This document shows, piece after piece, positions 1 to 4,867 of a stretch of 7,305 nucleotides of DNA (within the stretch, counting starts at the first letter, position 1; each line of letters opens with the position of its first letter). Source of the DNA: an uncultured Clostridia bacterium (lineage in GTDB: Bacteria > Bacillota > Clostridia > Christensenellales > Borkfalkiaceae). The stretch covers positions 1 to 7,305 of the forward strand of contig CAKQMM010000051.1 of NCBI GenBank assembly GCA_934254755.1, written 5' to 3'. The position numbers were made by a program, and so were the translations under genes. Below the pieces are notes generated by a model, which ran no database searches, was not told the origin of the DNA, and saw only the letters and a list, made by a program, of their open reading frames with translations.

Positions 1-807
1 CATTGCAACCGGCGCGAACGCTACGAGTAAGGATACCACGCCTGCACCGCTCAACTTCGTGGAGCCGTTTACGATTTCTTCAATCGCGCCGACGAAGGTT
101 ATGTTTGGAAGCCAGTTTTTAATATCGGTTATCTGTTTGAATGCTTCGAAGTTAATAAGTTGCATATAGGTGTTGCCCGCCGCTTTGCCGATAAGGGTTA
201 AGATAAGGGCAAGTAAGTAGCCCGCGCCTACGCCGATAACGAAGGGGATAAGTTTCATGCTCTTCGTACCTTTAACCGAAGCAAGAACGGTTACTATGAA
301 AGTTACGATACCTACGAGTATTGCAAGAAGGTTGTAGTTTGCCGCGCCGCCCGCAATGTTCATAAGGTTGTTCATCGCAGAGCCCGATAAGCTTAAACCG
401 ATAAGCGCAACGGTGGGTCCGATGATGACGGGGGGCATAAGTTTGTTAAGCCATTCGGTGCCGACTTTTTTAATGACGATTGCGATGATTACATACACAA
501 GACCCGCAAAAATCGAGCCTAAAATAACGCCGCAGTAGCCGTACAAAACGCCCGTGCAAAGCGGGGTTATGAACGCGAACGAACTCCCTAAAAAGACGGG
601 GCTTTTAAATCTTGTGAACAGTAAGTAAACAAGCGTGCCCACGCCTGCGCCGATAAGCGCCGAAGACTGGCTTAAGTATGTGCCTTTCGGGTCGACGAGT
701 ATGGGTACCAAGACCGTCGCCGCCAGAATGGCAAGCACTTGCTGGAATGCGTAAACAAGGTTTTTGCCGAAAGGCACTTTTTCGTTTACTTTGTAAGTTA
801 GCTGCAT
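1..807 (-). CDS. uraA/pyrP: Uracil permease (NCS2 family), 3' end cut by window edge
   Basis: This is an inner-membrane nucleobase:cation symporter that imports uracil for salvage. I translated 269 residues from ATG at 807 to the window edge. The protein is almost entirely hydrophobic segments, with the family motifs GSSFAFITP (residues 74-82) and MPPVIIGPTVALIGLSL (124-140). Family members run to about 420-430 residues, so roughly 60% is present. The sequence stops at FAPVAM, just before the region expected to hold the first conserved substrate-binding glutamate (AEHIGD-type motif), so the binding site cannot be checked. AAGGAGA at 818-824 (minus strand), 10 nt from the ATG, supports this start. 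It lies 193 nt downstream of pyrR on the same strand. I see no separate PyrR loop or clear promoter in that gap, so I infer read-through from the pyr promoter. A xanthine or other NCS2 permease is possible by sequence, but the pyrR neighbour favours uracil. Confidence 0.93.
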   Translation of the reverse strand, partial: MQLTYKVNEKVPFGKNLVYAFQQVLAILAATVLVPILVDPKGTYLSQSSALIGAGVGTLVYLLFTRFKSPVFLGSSFAFITPLCTGVLYGYCGVILGSIFAGLVYVIIAIVIKKVGTEWLNKLMPPVIIGPTVALIGLSLSGSAMNNLMNIAGGAANYNLLAILVGIVTFIVTVLASVKGTKSMKLIPFVIGVGAGYLLALILTLIGKAAGNTYMQLINFEAFKQITDIKNWLPNITFVGAIEEIVNGSTKLSGAGVVSLLVAFAPVAM

Positions 808-817
808 AATTTTTATA

Positions 818-824
818 TCTCCTT
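818..824 (-). promoter_or_regulatory. Ribosome binding site of the uracil permease gene
   Basis: The minus strand reads AAGGAGA, a near-perfect Shine-Dalgarno sequence, 10 nt before the ATG at 807. It fixes the start of the permease. Confidence 0.85.
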
Positions 825-850
825 GTATAAAATTAATTATTTTTTTATTT

Positions 851-878
851 AGTGGATAGCGGTTAGTGGTTAGCGGCA
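851..878. repeat. Imperfect 14-bp tandem repeat (two copies)
   Basis: AGTGGATAGCGGTT is followed directly by AGTGGTTAGCGGCA, identical at 11 of 14 positions. It lies in the pyrR-permease gap beside the GC-rich palindromic element and may be part of the same intergenic repeat unit. No function can be read from it. Confidence 0.6.
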
Positions 879-893
879 AGCGTCGTTTGCTTT

Positions 894-960
894 TTGCGTA
901 CCGCCCTTGCCCCACTTGTTAAAGGGGGGTGCCTTTGCGTAAAACGCAACGGCGGGGGGA
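894..960. repeat. GC-rich palindromic intergenic element
   Basis: This compact element can fold. CCGCC (901-905) can pair with GGCGG (951-955). Inside it, a run of C's (910-913) faces the G-run at 924-929, and TTGCGTAAAACGCAA (935-949) is a small hairpin. It is much more GC-rich than the surrounding AT-rich gap and resembles the short dispersed palindromes of many Clostridia genomes. That resemblance is from memory; a second copy is not present in this window. It could affect pyrR-permease mRNA processing or partial termination, but no U-run follows it on the minus strand. Confidence 0.5.
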
Positions 961-1000
961 TTGGCTTGTTCTGTAATAACTATCCGTATCTAATTCCGCC

Positions 1001-1543
1001 CTACTCGCATTTTTCGTACAATTTAACGTTGTCTTCCCCGTCCGTTTCCAAAAAGTTTACGGAAACGACTTCGGTTTGCGAAGTTGGTATGTTTTTGCCG
1101 ACGTAGTCCGCGCGTATCGGAAGTTCCCTATGCCCTCTGTCGATTAAAACGGCAAGTTGAATGGTTTTGGGTCTGCCGATTTTAAGCACCGCTTCGATTG
1201 CGGCGCGGGCAGTTCTGCCGGTGTAAAGCACGTCGTCGACCAAAACTACGTTTTTGCCTACGATATTAAAGTCTACGTTCGTCGCGTTTACCTTCGGGGT
1301 GGCGGCAACTTCGCTTAAATCGTCGCGATAAAGAGTTATGTCTATCGACCCGCACGGAATTTTTACGCCTTCAATCTTTTCGATATTGGCGCAGATTTCG
1401 TTCGCCATGGGAACGCCGCGCGTAACTATGCCGATAAGCGCAACGCTATCTACGCCCTTATTTTTTTCGATTATTTCGTGCGATATTCGAAATATCGCCC
1501 TTTTTTTGGCTAAATCGTCCAAAAGGACGGTCTTTTCAACCAT
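1001..1543 (-). CDS. pyrR: Bifunctional pyr operon attenuation regulator / uracil phosphoribosyltransferase PyrR
   Basis: PyrR binds the nascent pyr mRNA when UMP or UTP is abundant and promotes termination. Many PyrR proteins also have uracil phosphoribosyltransferase activity. The 180-residue product matches the usual family length of about 180. The PRPP-binding signature VVLVDDVLYTGRTARAA is at residues 99-115. SIDITLYRDDL (66-76) and DRGHRELPIRADYVGK (135-150) match regions conserved in PyrR, which separates it from plain Upp. I start at ATG 1543 because GGAG lies 5 nt upstream (1549-1552). A longer in-frame start at 1582 would sit inside the attenuator hairpin and would add 13 unconserved residues. 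The gene leads the operon and is followed by the uracil permease. It is probably autoregulated by the leader structures described separately. Confidence 0.96.
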   Translation of the reverse strand: MVEKTVLLDDLAKKRAIFRISHEIIEKNKGVDSVALIGIVTRGVPMANEICANIEKIEGVKIPCGSIDITLYRDDLSEVAATPKVNATNVDFNIVGKNVVLVDDVLYTGRTARAAIEAVLKIGRPKTIQLAVLIDRGHRELPIRADYVGKNIPTSQTEVVSVNFLETDGEDNVKLYEKCE

Positions 1544-1548
1544 ATTAA

Positions 1549-1552
1549 CTCC
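1549..1552 (-). promoter_or_regulatory. pyrR ribosome binding site
   Basis: GGAG on the minus strand, 5 nt before ATG 1543. It lies immediately after the U-run of the attenuator terminator, so only transcripts that escape termination carry it. It decides the start of pyrR. Confidence 0.75.
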
Positions 1553-1587
1553 AAAAAAAATACCTTGCAAAAGTCTTTGCAAGGTAT
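1553..1587 (-). terminator. Intrinsic terminator of the pyr attenuator
   Basis: In the RNA, AUACCUUGCAAA and UUUGCAAGGUAU form a perfect 12-bp stem (1560-1571 with 1576-1587) with a GACU loop. A run of U's follows (1553-1559; the last stem base is also U). It sits between the pyr promoter and the pyrR ribosome binding site, the expected position for a regulated terminator. Its 5' arm can instead pair with the start of the leader (antiterminator), which makes it conditional. Confidence 0.92.
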
Positions 1588-1657
1588 AACCGGCACCGTA
1601 AAATAACCGTGATATTATCCGCCTTGAAGGTCTCTCTGTACCTTATTAAAGACTTTT
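1569..1657 (-). promoter_or_regulatory. pyr leader: antiterminator competing with PyrR loop and terminator
   Basis: The 5' end of the leader, AAAGUCUUUAAUAAGGUA (1657-1639 region), can pair with UACCUUGCAAAGACUUU (1586-1570 region), which is the 5' arm and loop of the terminator. AAAGUCUUU matches AAAGACUUU and AAGGUA matches UACCUU, with a small internal loop. The same AAGGU also forms the 5' arm of the PyrR hairpin. The two pairings therefore exclude each other. Without PyrR bound, the antiterminator forms and transcription continues; with PyrR-UMP bound, AAGGU is held in the hairpin and the terminator forms. This is the established mechanism of Bacillus-type pyr attenuation. The pairings are read by eye, without energy calculations. 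Confidence 0.85.
1627..1644 (-). promoter_or_regulatory. PyrR-binding loop (anti-antiterminator hairpin)
   Basis: The RNA AAGGUACAGAGAGACCUU forms a 5-bp stem (AAGGU with ACCUU) around a loop containing CAGAGAG. That matches the core of the known PyrR recognition loop (CNGNGAG flanked by pyrimidine/purine pairs). Its position, after the leader's first nucleotides and before the terminator, is also as expected. Confidence 0.85.
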
Positions 1658-1666
1658 ATTGCGTTC

Positions 1667-1695
1667 ATTATAACCGACCTTAAAATTTAAGTCAA
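1667..1695 (-). promoter_or_regulatory. Sigma-A promoter of the pyr operon
   Basis: TTGACT (1690-1695) and a perfect TATAAT (1667-1672) are 17 bp apart on the minus strand. Transcription should begin near 1660, placing the antiterminator strand at the very 5' end of the RNA. A 13-bp palindrome, GTGAAATTTTCAC (1713-1725), lies 17 bp upstream of the -35 box and might be an operator, though nothing identifies it. Confidence 0.88.
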
Positions 1696-1721
1696 GCGTT
1701 TTTTAAAAGTTGGTGAAATTT

Positions 1722-1877
1722 TCACAAAGCCGATATTCCGCCGCTTACGTTACTTAACGAATACATATATTCAAGCCGTTTATATACGTTGACTAAATCC
1801 TTTGTTTCCCCGTAATGTAATTTTATAACGTCAAACCTGCTTTTAAGTATACCGCCCGCCGCCCGAGATTTCAATAA
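1722..1877 (-). pseudogene. Possible 3' remnant of an unidentified gene
   Basis: This is a stop-free run of 51 codons that ends at TGA 1722 and has no credible start or ribosome binding site. Read right to left, it begins inside the left copy of the 27-bp direct repeat. The peptide looks protein-like (for example GGILKSRFDVIKLHYGETK), but I do not recognise the family. It is in the same frame as comEC would be if the inserted unit between the two repeat copies were removed, separated from it only by comEC's TAA. It may be the tail of a gene whose 5' part was lost, or simply an open noncoding stretch. The opposite strand is also largely open here, so coding strand and reality are both uncertain. 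Confidence 0.35.
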
Positions 1878-1883
1878 TTATCT
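1857..1883. repeat. 27-bp direct repeat, left copy
   Basis: Perfectly identical to 2955-2981, with an offset of exactly 1098 bp. Both copies are also preceded by ACCGC, with a 2-nt length difference before the perfect match starts, so the similarity extends a little further left. This copy lies beyond the 3' end of the UDG-like gene; the other overlaps the end of comEC. Confidence 0.95.
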
Positions 1884-1911
1884 ATGATTGATGAGTAGCA
1901 TAATAGTAAAA

Positions 1912-2811
1912 CTATTTTTTCAGCATTTTGCAAATAACACTTTTCACACATTCTTCTCTTATTCCGCCAAACGGGACTCCTTTCATATTTGTACCGTTAA
2001 TTATTACACTTTCTCCCATTTTATAAATGTCAATGTAATTATTCCCGGGAAAATTTTCAGTCAATACTAAATTCCAATCATAAAAAAGTCTTTCAAATAT
2101 GCTACGGTTTATTGAAGCGAACGCTAAATTGGGCTCCAAAAGCAAAAACAATTCCTTAAATAACGCTTCGTTCTCAATCGCTTTCTTTTCTTTTTTACTA
2201 AGATTGCCCCATGTCGGGTTCGTTGCAATAGCTGAACAAACATCAATATGTATCGCCGAGCCGTTTTCACCGTGATAAGAACTGTTTACAAAACTCAAAA
2301 TTCTATCGTATTTGTTAAACCACTTATAGGGGTTTTTATAAAAATATTGATTCAGTGTTTCTTCTAAATTACGTAAGCTCCCGCCTGTTACATCTTCGTC
2401 AAATTCAACGAAGTTAAATCTTCCGTTTTCAACGGGAAACTCCTTATCGGAAGGATTTAGCCCTATCGTAACTACCTTTAATTTTGATTTGATATATTCG
2501 TTTATATCACCAAACCATATAATCGGAATTGAATTGCTAACAACAAACGGAAAGTTTACTTTTTCTTTAAAATCTTCAACATATTTTTTCATTAAATTAT
2601 GCAATCGTAATTTAAAGCTATCATCATGGGTATTATTTATCGACTGCATTTTCTTGCTATCCAATTCCGCGATAATTCCCGAATTAAAGGCGTCGGGATA
2701 TATAAATTTGCGGACACCACAAGCAAATTCAACTTGCACAATTTTAATGCCGCCATCTAAAAACGGCTCACTTGCTGAGCCAACCCCGTATTGCGAATGA
2801 AATATCTTCAT
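1912..2811 (-). CDS. SH3-like domain fused to a uracil-DNA glycosylase-like domain
   Basis: A 299-residue soluble protein with no signal peptide or membrane segment. Residues 1-46 read FHSQYGVGSA, then VQVEFACGVRKFIYPDAF, which fits a small SH3/Tudor-like beta-barrel (F-G-x-G pattern ending in F-x-x-P-x-x-F) found in several DNA-linked proteins. Residues about 85-299 resemble the uracil-DNA glycosylase superfamily: VVTIGLNPSD (113-122) in place of the family's first motif (GxxPG/S), IHIDVCSAIATNPTW (187-201) as a core strand and loop, and GTNMKGVPFGG (273-283) where other UDGs have their His-Pro-Ser loop. The usual histidine there is absent, so catalysis on uracil is not assured. A role in removing altered bases, repair or phage defence is inference. 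The ATG at 2811 is only weakly served (GGA, 9 nt upstream) and follows an upstream stop by 2 nt, which hints at translational coupling. It sits inside the repeat-bounded unit. Confidence 0.65.
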   Translation of the reverse strand: MKIFHSQYGVGSASEPFLDGGIKIVQVEFACGVRKFIYPDAFNSGIIAELDSKKMQSINNTHDDSFKLRLHNLMKKYVEDFKEKVNFPFVVSNSIPIIWFGDINEYIKSKLKVVTIGLNPSDKEFPVENGRFNFVEFDEDVTGGSLRNLEETLNQYFYKNPYKWFNKYDRILSFVNSSYHGENGSAIHIDVCSAIATNPTWGNLSKKEKKAIENEALFKELFLLLEPNLAFASINRSIFERLFYDWNLVLTENFPGNNYIDIYKMGESVIINGTNMKGVPFGGIREECVKSVICKMLKK

Positions 2812-2813
2812 TT

Positions 2814-2891
2814 TTAAAATTCCATATTTTCTTGTTTTTGCAAAGCTTTTGAAAGTATAATTTCCAATTCTTGCTTTATCCCGTAATACAG
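2814..2891 (-). pseudogene. Possible 3' fragment of an ORF upstream of the UDG-like gene
   Basis: This is a 25-codon open stretch ending in TAA at 2816-2814, just 2 nt before the UDG-like ATG. Its translation, ending IKQELEIILSKALQKQENM and two more residues, is rich in charged and helix-forming residues and looks like a protein C-terminus. It has no start codon with a ribosome binding site, and a stop precedes it at 2892-2894. The stop-to-start spacing is typical of genes in an operon, so it may be what is left of a neighbour that travelled with the UDG-like gene. It could also be plain leader sequence. Confidence 0.3.
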
Positions 2892-2919
2892 TTAAAAAGT
2901 TAAGAGAAAGCTCGTTATA

Positions 2920-2948
2920 ATATTATCATTTTTTCACCGATAAATCAA
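2920..2948 (-). promoter_or_regulatory. Promoter inside the repeat-bounded unit
   Basis: TTGATT (2943-2948) and TAATAT (2920-2925) are 17 bp apart, with TG one base before the -10 box (extended -10). It begins 6 bp inside the right direct repeat, so the passenger gene carries its own promoter. The untranslated leader would be about 100 nt. The same box sequences and spacing occur in the promoter at 6162-6190. Confidence 0.65.
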
Positions 2949-2954
2949 TAACCG

Positions 2955-2981
2955 CGCCGCCCGAGATTTCAATAATTATCT
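2955..2981. repeat. 27-bp direct repeat, right copy, overlapping the comEC stop
   Basis: Identical to 1857-1883. On the minus strand it starts AGATAATTATTGAAATCTCG, where AGA and TAA are the last sense codon and the stop codon of the comEC-like gene. Its 5' part is therefore coding sequence for comEC. Confidence 0.95.
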
Positions 2982-4517
2982 TCCGAAATTTGCAAGTAGC
3001 AGCAAAACCGCGCCTATCGCCACGAACGTAAGCGCGATGGAGCCGCGCTTTTTATCGGGGATATTCAACTTATCCGTTATAATAAACGCCGCCAAGTAAA
3101 ACGCCGCGAGCGAAAACAAAGACTTATCCGCCCCGATTATAAACGGCGCGATATAAGCCGTACCCATCGTATCGCCGAACTTAGTCAGCAAAAAGTCGAG
3201 CGGCTTCAATAAAAAGTAAAGCTTTTTAAACGGCATGCAAAGTAAAAGCGCGCAAAACAGGTACGAAAACACTATCCCCGCCACGGGTATAACCAAAATA
3301 TTTAATAGCGGCGAGATAAAAAGCGTGGTTTTAAAAACGTAAATCAGAACGGGCAGAGAAGAAAAGTACGCCGCTAAGTAAGGTGCAAAGAATTTAGCCG
3401 CCTTTTCGGGCAGTATTTTTACAAGCGAATTTTCAATAGGTTTTGTCAGCAATAAAAGCCCCGCGTATACGGTGAACGAGAGTATAAACCCCACGCTGAA
3501 CAAATCGCGGAAATTAAGGGTCAAAATTATTATTCCGCTTAAACCGAGTGCCGACAGTCTGTCCGCCTTGTATCCGAAAGACGAGCCTATCTGAACTACC
3601 GCCGTAATAATAAACGCTCTCGTCGCGCTCGGCGTAAACCCCGTTACCGCAACGTACAAAAAGGTAATAAGCACGCATATAAACGCGCCGTTTTGCCGCT
3701 TTATACGCATAAGTTTTAAGGCGTTGAAAATAAGCTCGCTCAAAAACCCTACGTGAAGACCCGACACGGCGAGCAAGTGAATAATACCTGCGTTCACAAA
3801 AGCGTCTTTATGCTCCGTTTTAACGTGACCTGACTCGCCCGTTATGAGCGCGTAAGCGGTACCGTAAGACTTTGGCATCGCGCCTTTTAGAGTGGTGAAA
3901 ATTTTATGGCGCACGGTATAGAAAAAGTCGTGCCCCTTTTCGCCGTAGTCGTACACTTTAACGTACTTGACGTCTTCCGCCGTGTGGGTTATTCCGCTTT
4001 TAAAGTAATTGAGCGCGTTTTTGTCGAGCGTGCCCGTTTGCTTTAAAAACCGCGCCGTGATTTTTATTTTTGTGCCGATTATTACTTCTTTATCCGTTTC
4101 TATTTTTATCCGCGCGGTTATCTTTTCGCCACCCGCGTCGCCTTTTACGGTAACGCCGTAAACTTTTACGTCGTCGTAATAATCGTAACTGTACCCGACG
4201 GACTCCACTTCGCCGTCTAAGGTATAGTACCCGTCATTTGCGGCGTTATACGATTTTGCCGCCGCAATTATAGTTATAACCGAAAAAATAAGGTAAGCGA
4301 AAAGGCATAAAACTACGGTTATTTTAGCATAATTGCCGCAATATTTACGGGTTAAAAAATAAACGACGGTAAAAGTTAATATCGCCGTCGTTATAATAGT
4401 TATCGCCGCACCCGTACCGAACTTTAGTAAGCTCGTTCCTGATAAAATTCCGAGTATAACCGAAACGAACGCGCAAACAAACGGGCGCAGGTTTATAAAC
4501 CGAACTTTATTATCCAT
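2976..4517 (-). CDS. comEC: ComEC/Rec2-family membrane protein lacking the C-terminal metallo-beta-lactamase domain
   Basis: ComEC forms the inner-membrane channel through which single-stranded DNA enters competent cells. This product has 513 residues. Residues 1-90 hold membrane segments. Residues about 90-195 are a beta-rich, non-membrane region (DUF4131-like). The competence domain follows, with the hallmark DAFVNAGIIHLLAVSGLHVG (238-257), GFTPSATRAFI (293-303) and SVGFILSF (341-348). Further hydrophobic segments run to residue 510. Typical family members are about 700-800 residues and continue with a metallo-beta-lactamase-like domain starting with a DVGQGD-type motif. Here the protein stops at ANFGR, right after the last membrane segment, and no such domain follows. 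Start ATG 4517 has GGAG 5 nt upstream. The gene seems to stand alone behind its own promoter. Its stop lies in the 27-bp direct repeat, so the missing domain could reflect a rearrangement, although naturally short ComEC forms exist. Confidence 0.88.
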   Translation of the reverse strand: MDNKVRFINLRPFVCAFVSVILGILSGTSLLKFGTGAAITIITTAILTFTVVYFLTRKYCGNYAKITVVLCLFAYLIFSVITIIAAAKSYNAANDGYYTLDGEVESVGYSYDYYDDVKVYGVTVKGDAGGEKITARIKIETDKEVIIGTKIKITARFLKQTGTLDKNALNYFKSGITHTAEDVKYVKVYDYGEKGHDFFYTVRHKIFTTLKGAMPKSYGTAYALITGESGHVKTEHKDAFVNAGIIHLLAVSGLHVGFLSELIFNALKLMRIKRQNGAFICVLITFLYVAVTGFTPSATRAFIITAVVQIGSSFGYKADRLSALGLSGIIILTLNFRDLFSVGFILSFTVYAGLLLLTKPIENSLVKILPEKAAKFFAPYLAAYFSSLPVLIYVFKTTLFISPLLNILVIPVAGIVFSYLFCALLLCMPFKKLYFLLKPLDFLLTKFGDTMGTAYIAPFIIGADKSLFSLAAFYLAAFIITDKLNIPDKKRGSIALTFVAIGAVLLLLANFGR

Positions 4518-4532
4518 TTTAGCTCCGCAAAA

Positions 4533-4562
4533 AGAATAGTACCGTTTTCATCCCGTTGTCAA
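4533..4562 (-). promoter_or_regulatory. Putative comEC promoter
   Basis: A perfect TTGACA (4557-4562) is followed after 18 bp by TATTCT (4533-4538). Transcription would start only about 10-15 nt before the ribosome binding site. Two AAATTTCAC boxes (4565-4573 and 4584-4592, 19 bp apart) lie directly upstream of the -35 box and may be operator-like. Confidence 0.6.
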
Positions 4563-4867
4563 TTAAATTTCACTAATCTGTAAAAATTTCACAATAATTG
4601 CCCGAATTTTGATTAAATTTAAGCCAAAAACGAACAAATATTCGGATTTTTGGTCTGCAAGCAAACTTTGCGCCACCCCGCCCCGCTTAAGGGATATCCG
4701 GCGGCGAAATGTTTCGCCGCCGACCTTTTTATGAACTAAATTTGTGGAAAGTCGATAAACCAACTCAACTAAAATATTGTTAAAAAATCGATAAAATCTA
4801 CTTTTAACAATCATTTTTGCAAAACAAATAATATATTTTTGATAATTTTTATTCTCTCAATTCTTTA
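4563..4867. other. Intergenic region between the lipoprotein operon and comEC
   Basis: These 305 nt hold no gene I accept. Contents: the two AAATTTCAC boxes near comEC, a GC-rich patch around 4667-4730 with an 11-bp palindrome, and an AT-rich part next to the lipoprotein stop. In the AT-rich part, TTGTTAAAA (4777-4785) and TTTTAACAA (4802-4810) could form a 9-bp stem with a 16-nt loop, followed on the minus strand by a weak T-rich stretch. That is the best but poor candidate for a terminator of the lipoprotein operon. A minus-strand open frame of 83 codons spans the whole region but runs through the palindrome and has no family resemblance. Confidence 0.6.
4699..4722. repeat. Strong GC-rich palindrome (11-bp arms)
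   Basis: CGGCGGCGAAA (4699-4709) and TTTCGCCGCCG (4712-4722) are exact reverse complements separated by TG. On the plus strand a run of five T's follows 4 nt later (4726-4730), so it is terminator-like for plus-strand transcripts, yet there is no plus-strand gene. On the minus strand no T-run follows. It may be a REP-like dispersed palindrome or may limit transcription running the wrong way. Confidence 0.75.

Larger units (their letters stand above)
1857..2981 (-). mobile_element. Putative inserted gene cassette bounded by 27-bp direct repeats
   Basis: The unit between the repeats holds, in transcription order, a promoter (2948-2920), a short ORF end (2891-2814) and the UDG-like gene (2811-1912). 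It is visibly more AT-rich and uses different codons from comEC and pyrR, which favour GCG, CGC and GGC triplets. Terminal direct repeats with a foreign-looking passenger are what an insertion with target duplication, or recombination between short homologies, would leave. No transposase, integrase or terminal inverted repeat is visible, and 27 bp is long for a transposon target duplication. This is therefore not a classic insertion sequence. A segmental duplication of the comEC 3' edge is an alternative. Confidence 0.45.

Noticed and set aside
851..960. CRISPR array
   Set aside because: Only two short imperfect repeat units, directly adjacent with no spacers, and no cas genes nearby.
894..1106. 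Plus-strand open frame over the GC-rich element and the end of pyrR
   Set aside because: It overlaps pyrR in antisense and reads through the repeat element; no family resemblance.
1544..1582. Longer pyrR start adding 13 residues
   Set aside because: The ATG at 1582 falls within the attenuator terminator stem and has no ribosome binding site; ATG 1543 gives the normal family length.
1338..1589. Plus-strand open frame antisense to pyrR
   Set aside because: Shadow of pyrR, which is clearly identified; it also covers the attenuator hairpin.
2489..2800. Plus-strand open frame antisense to the UDG-like gene
   Set aside because: Shadow of a gene with recognisable domains on the minus strand.
1857..2981. 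Standard insertion sequence or integron cassette
   Set aside because: No transposase, integrase, terminal inverted repeats or attC-like fold could be seen, and the 27-bp direct repeats are longer than usual target duplications.
4563..4814. Minus-strand open frame of 83 codons upstream of comEC
   Set aside because: It runs through the GC-rich palindrome and into the comEC promoter region, lacks a ribosome binding site, and its translation resembles no family.
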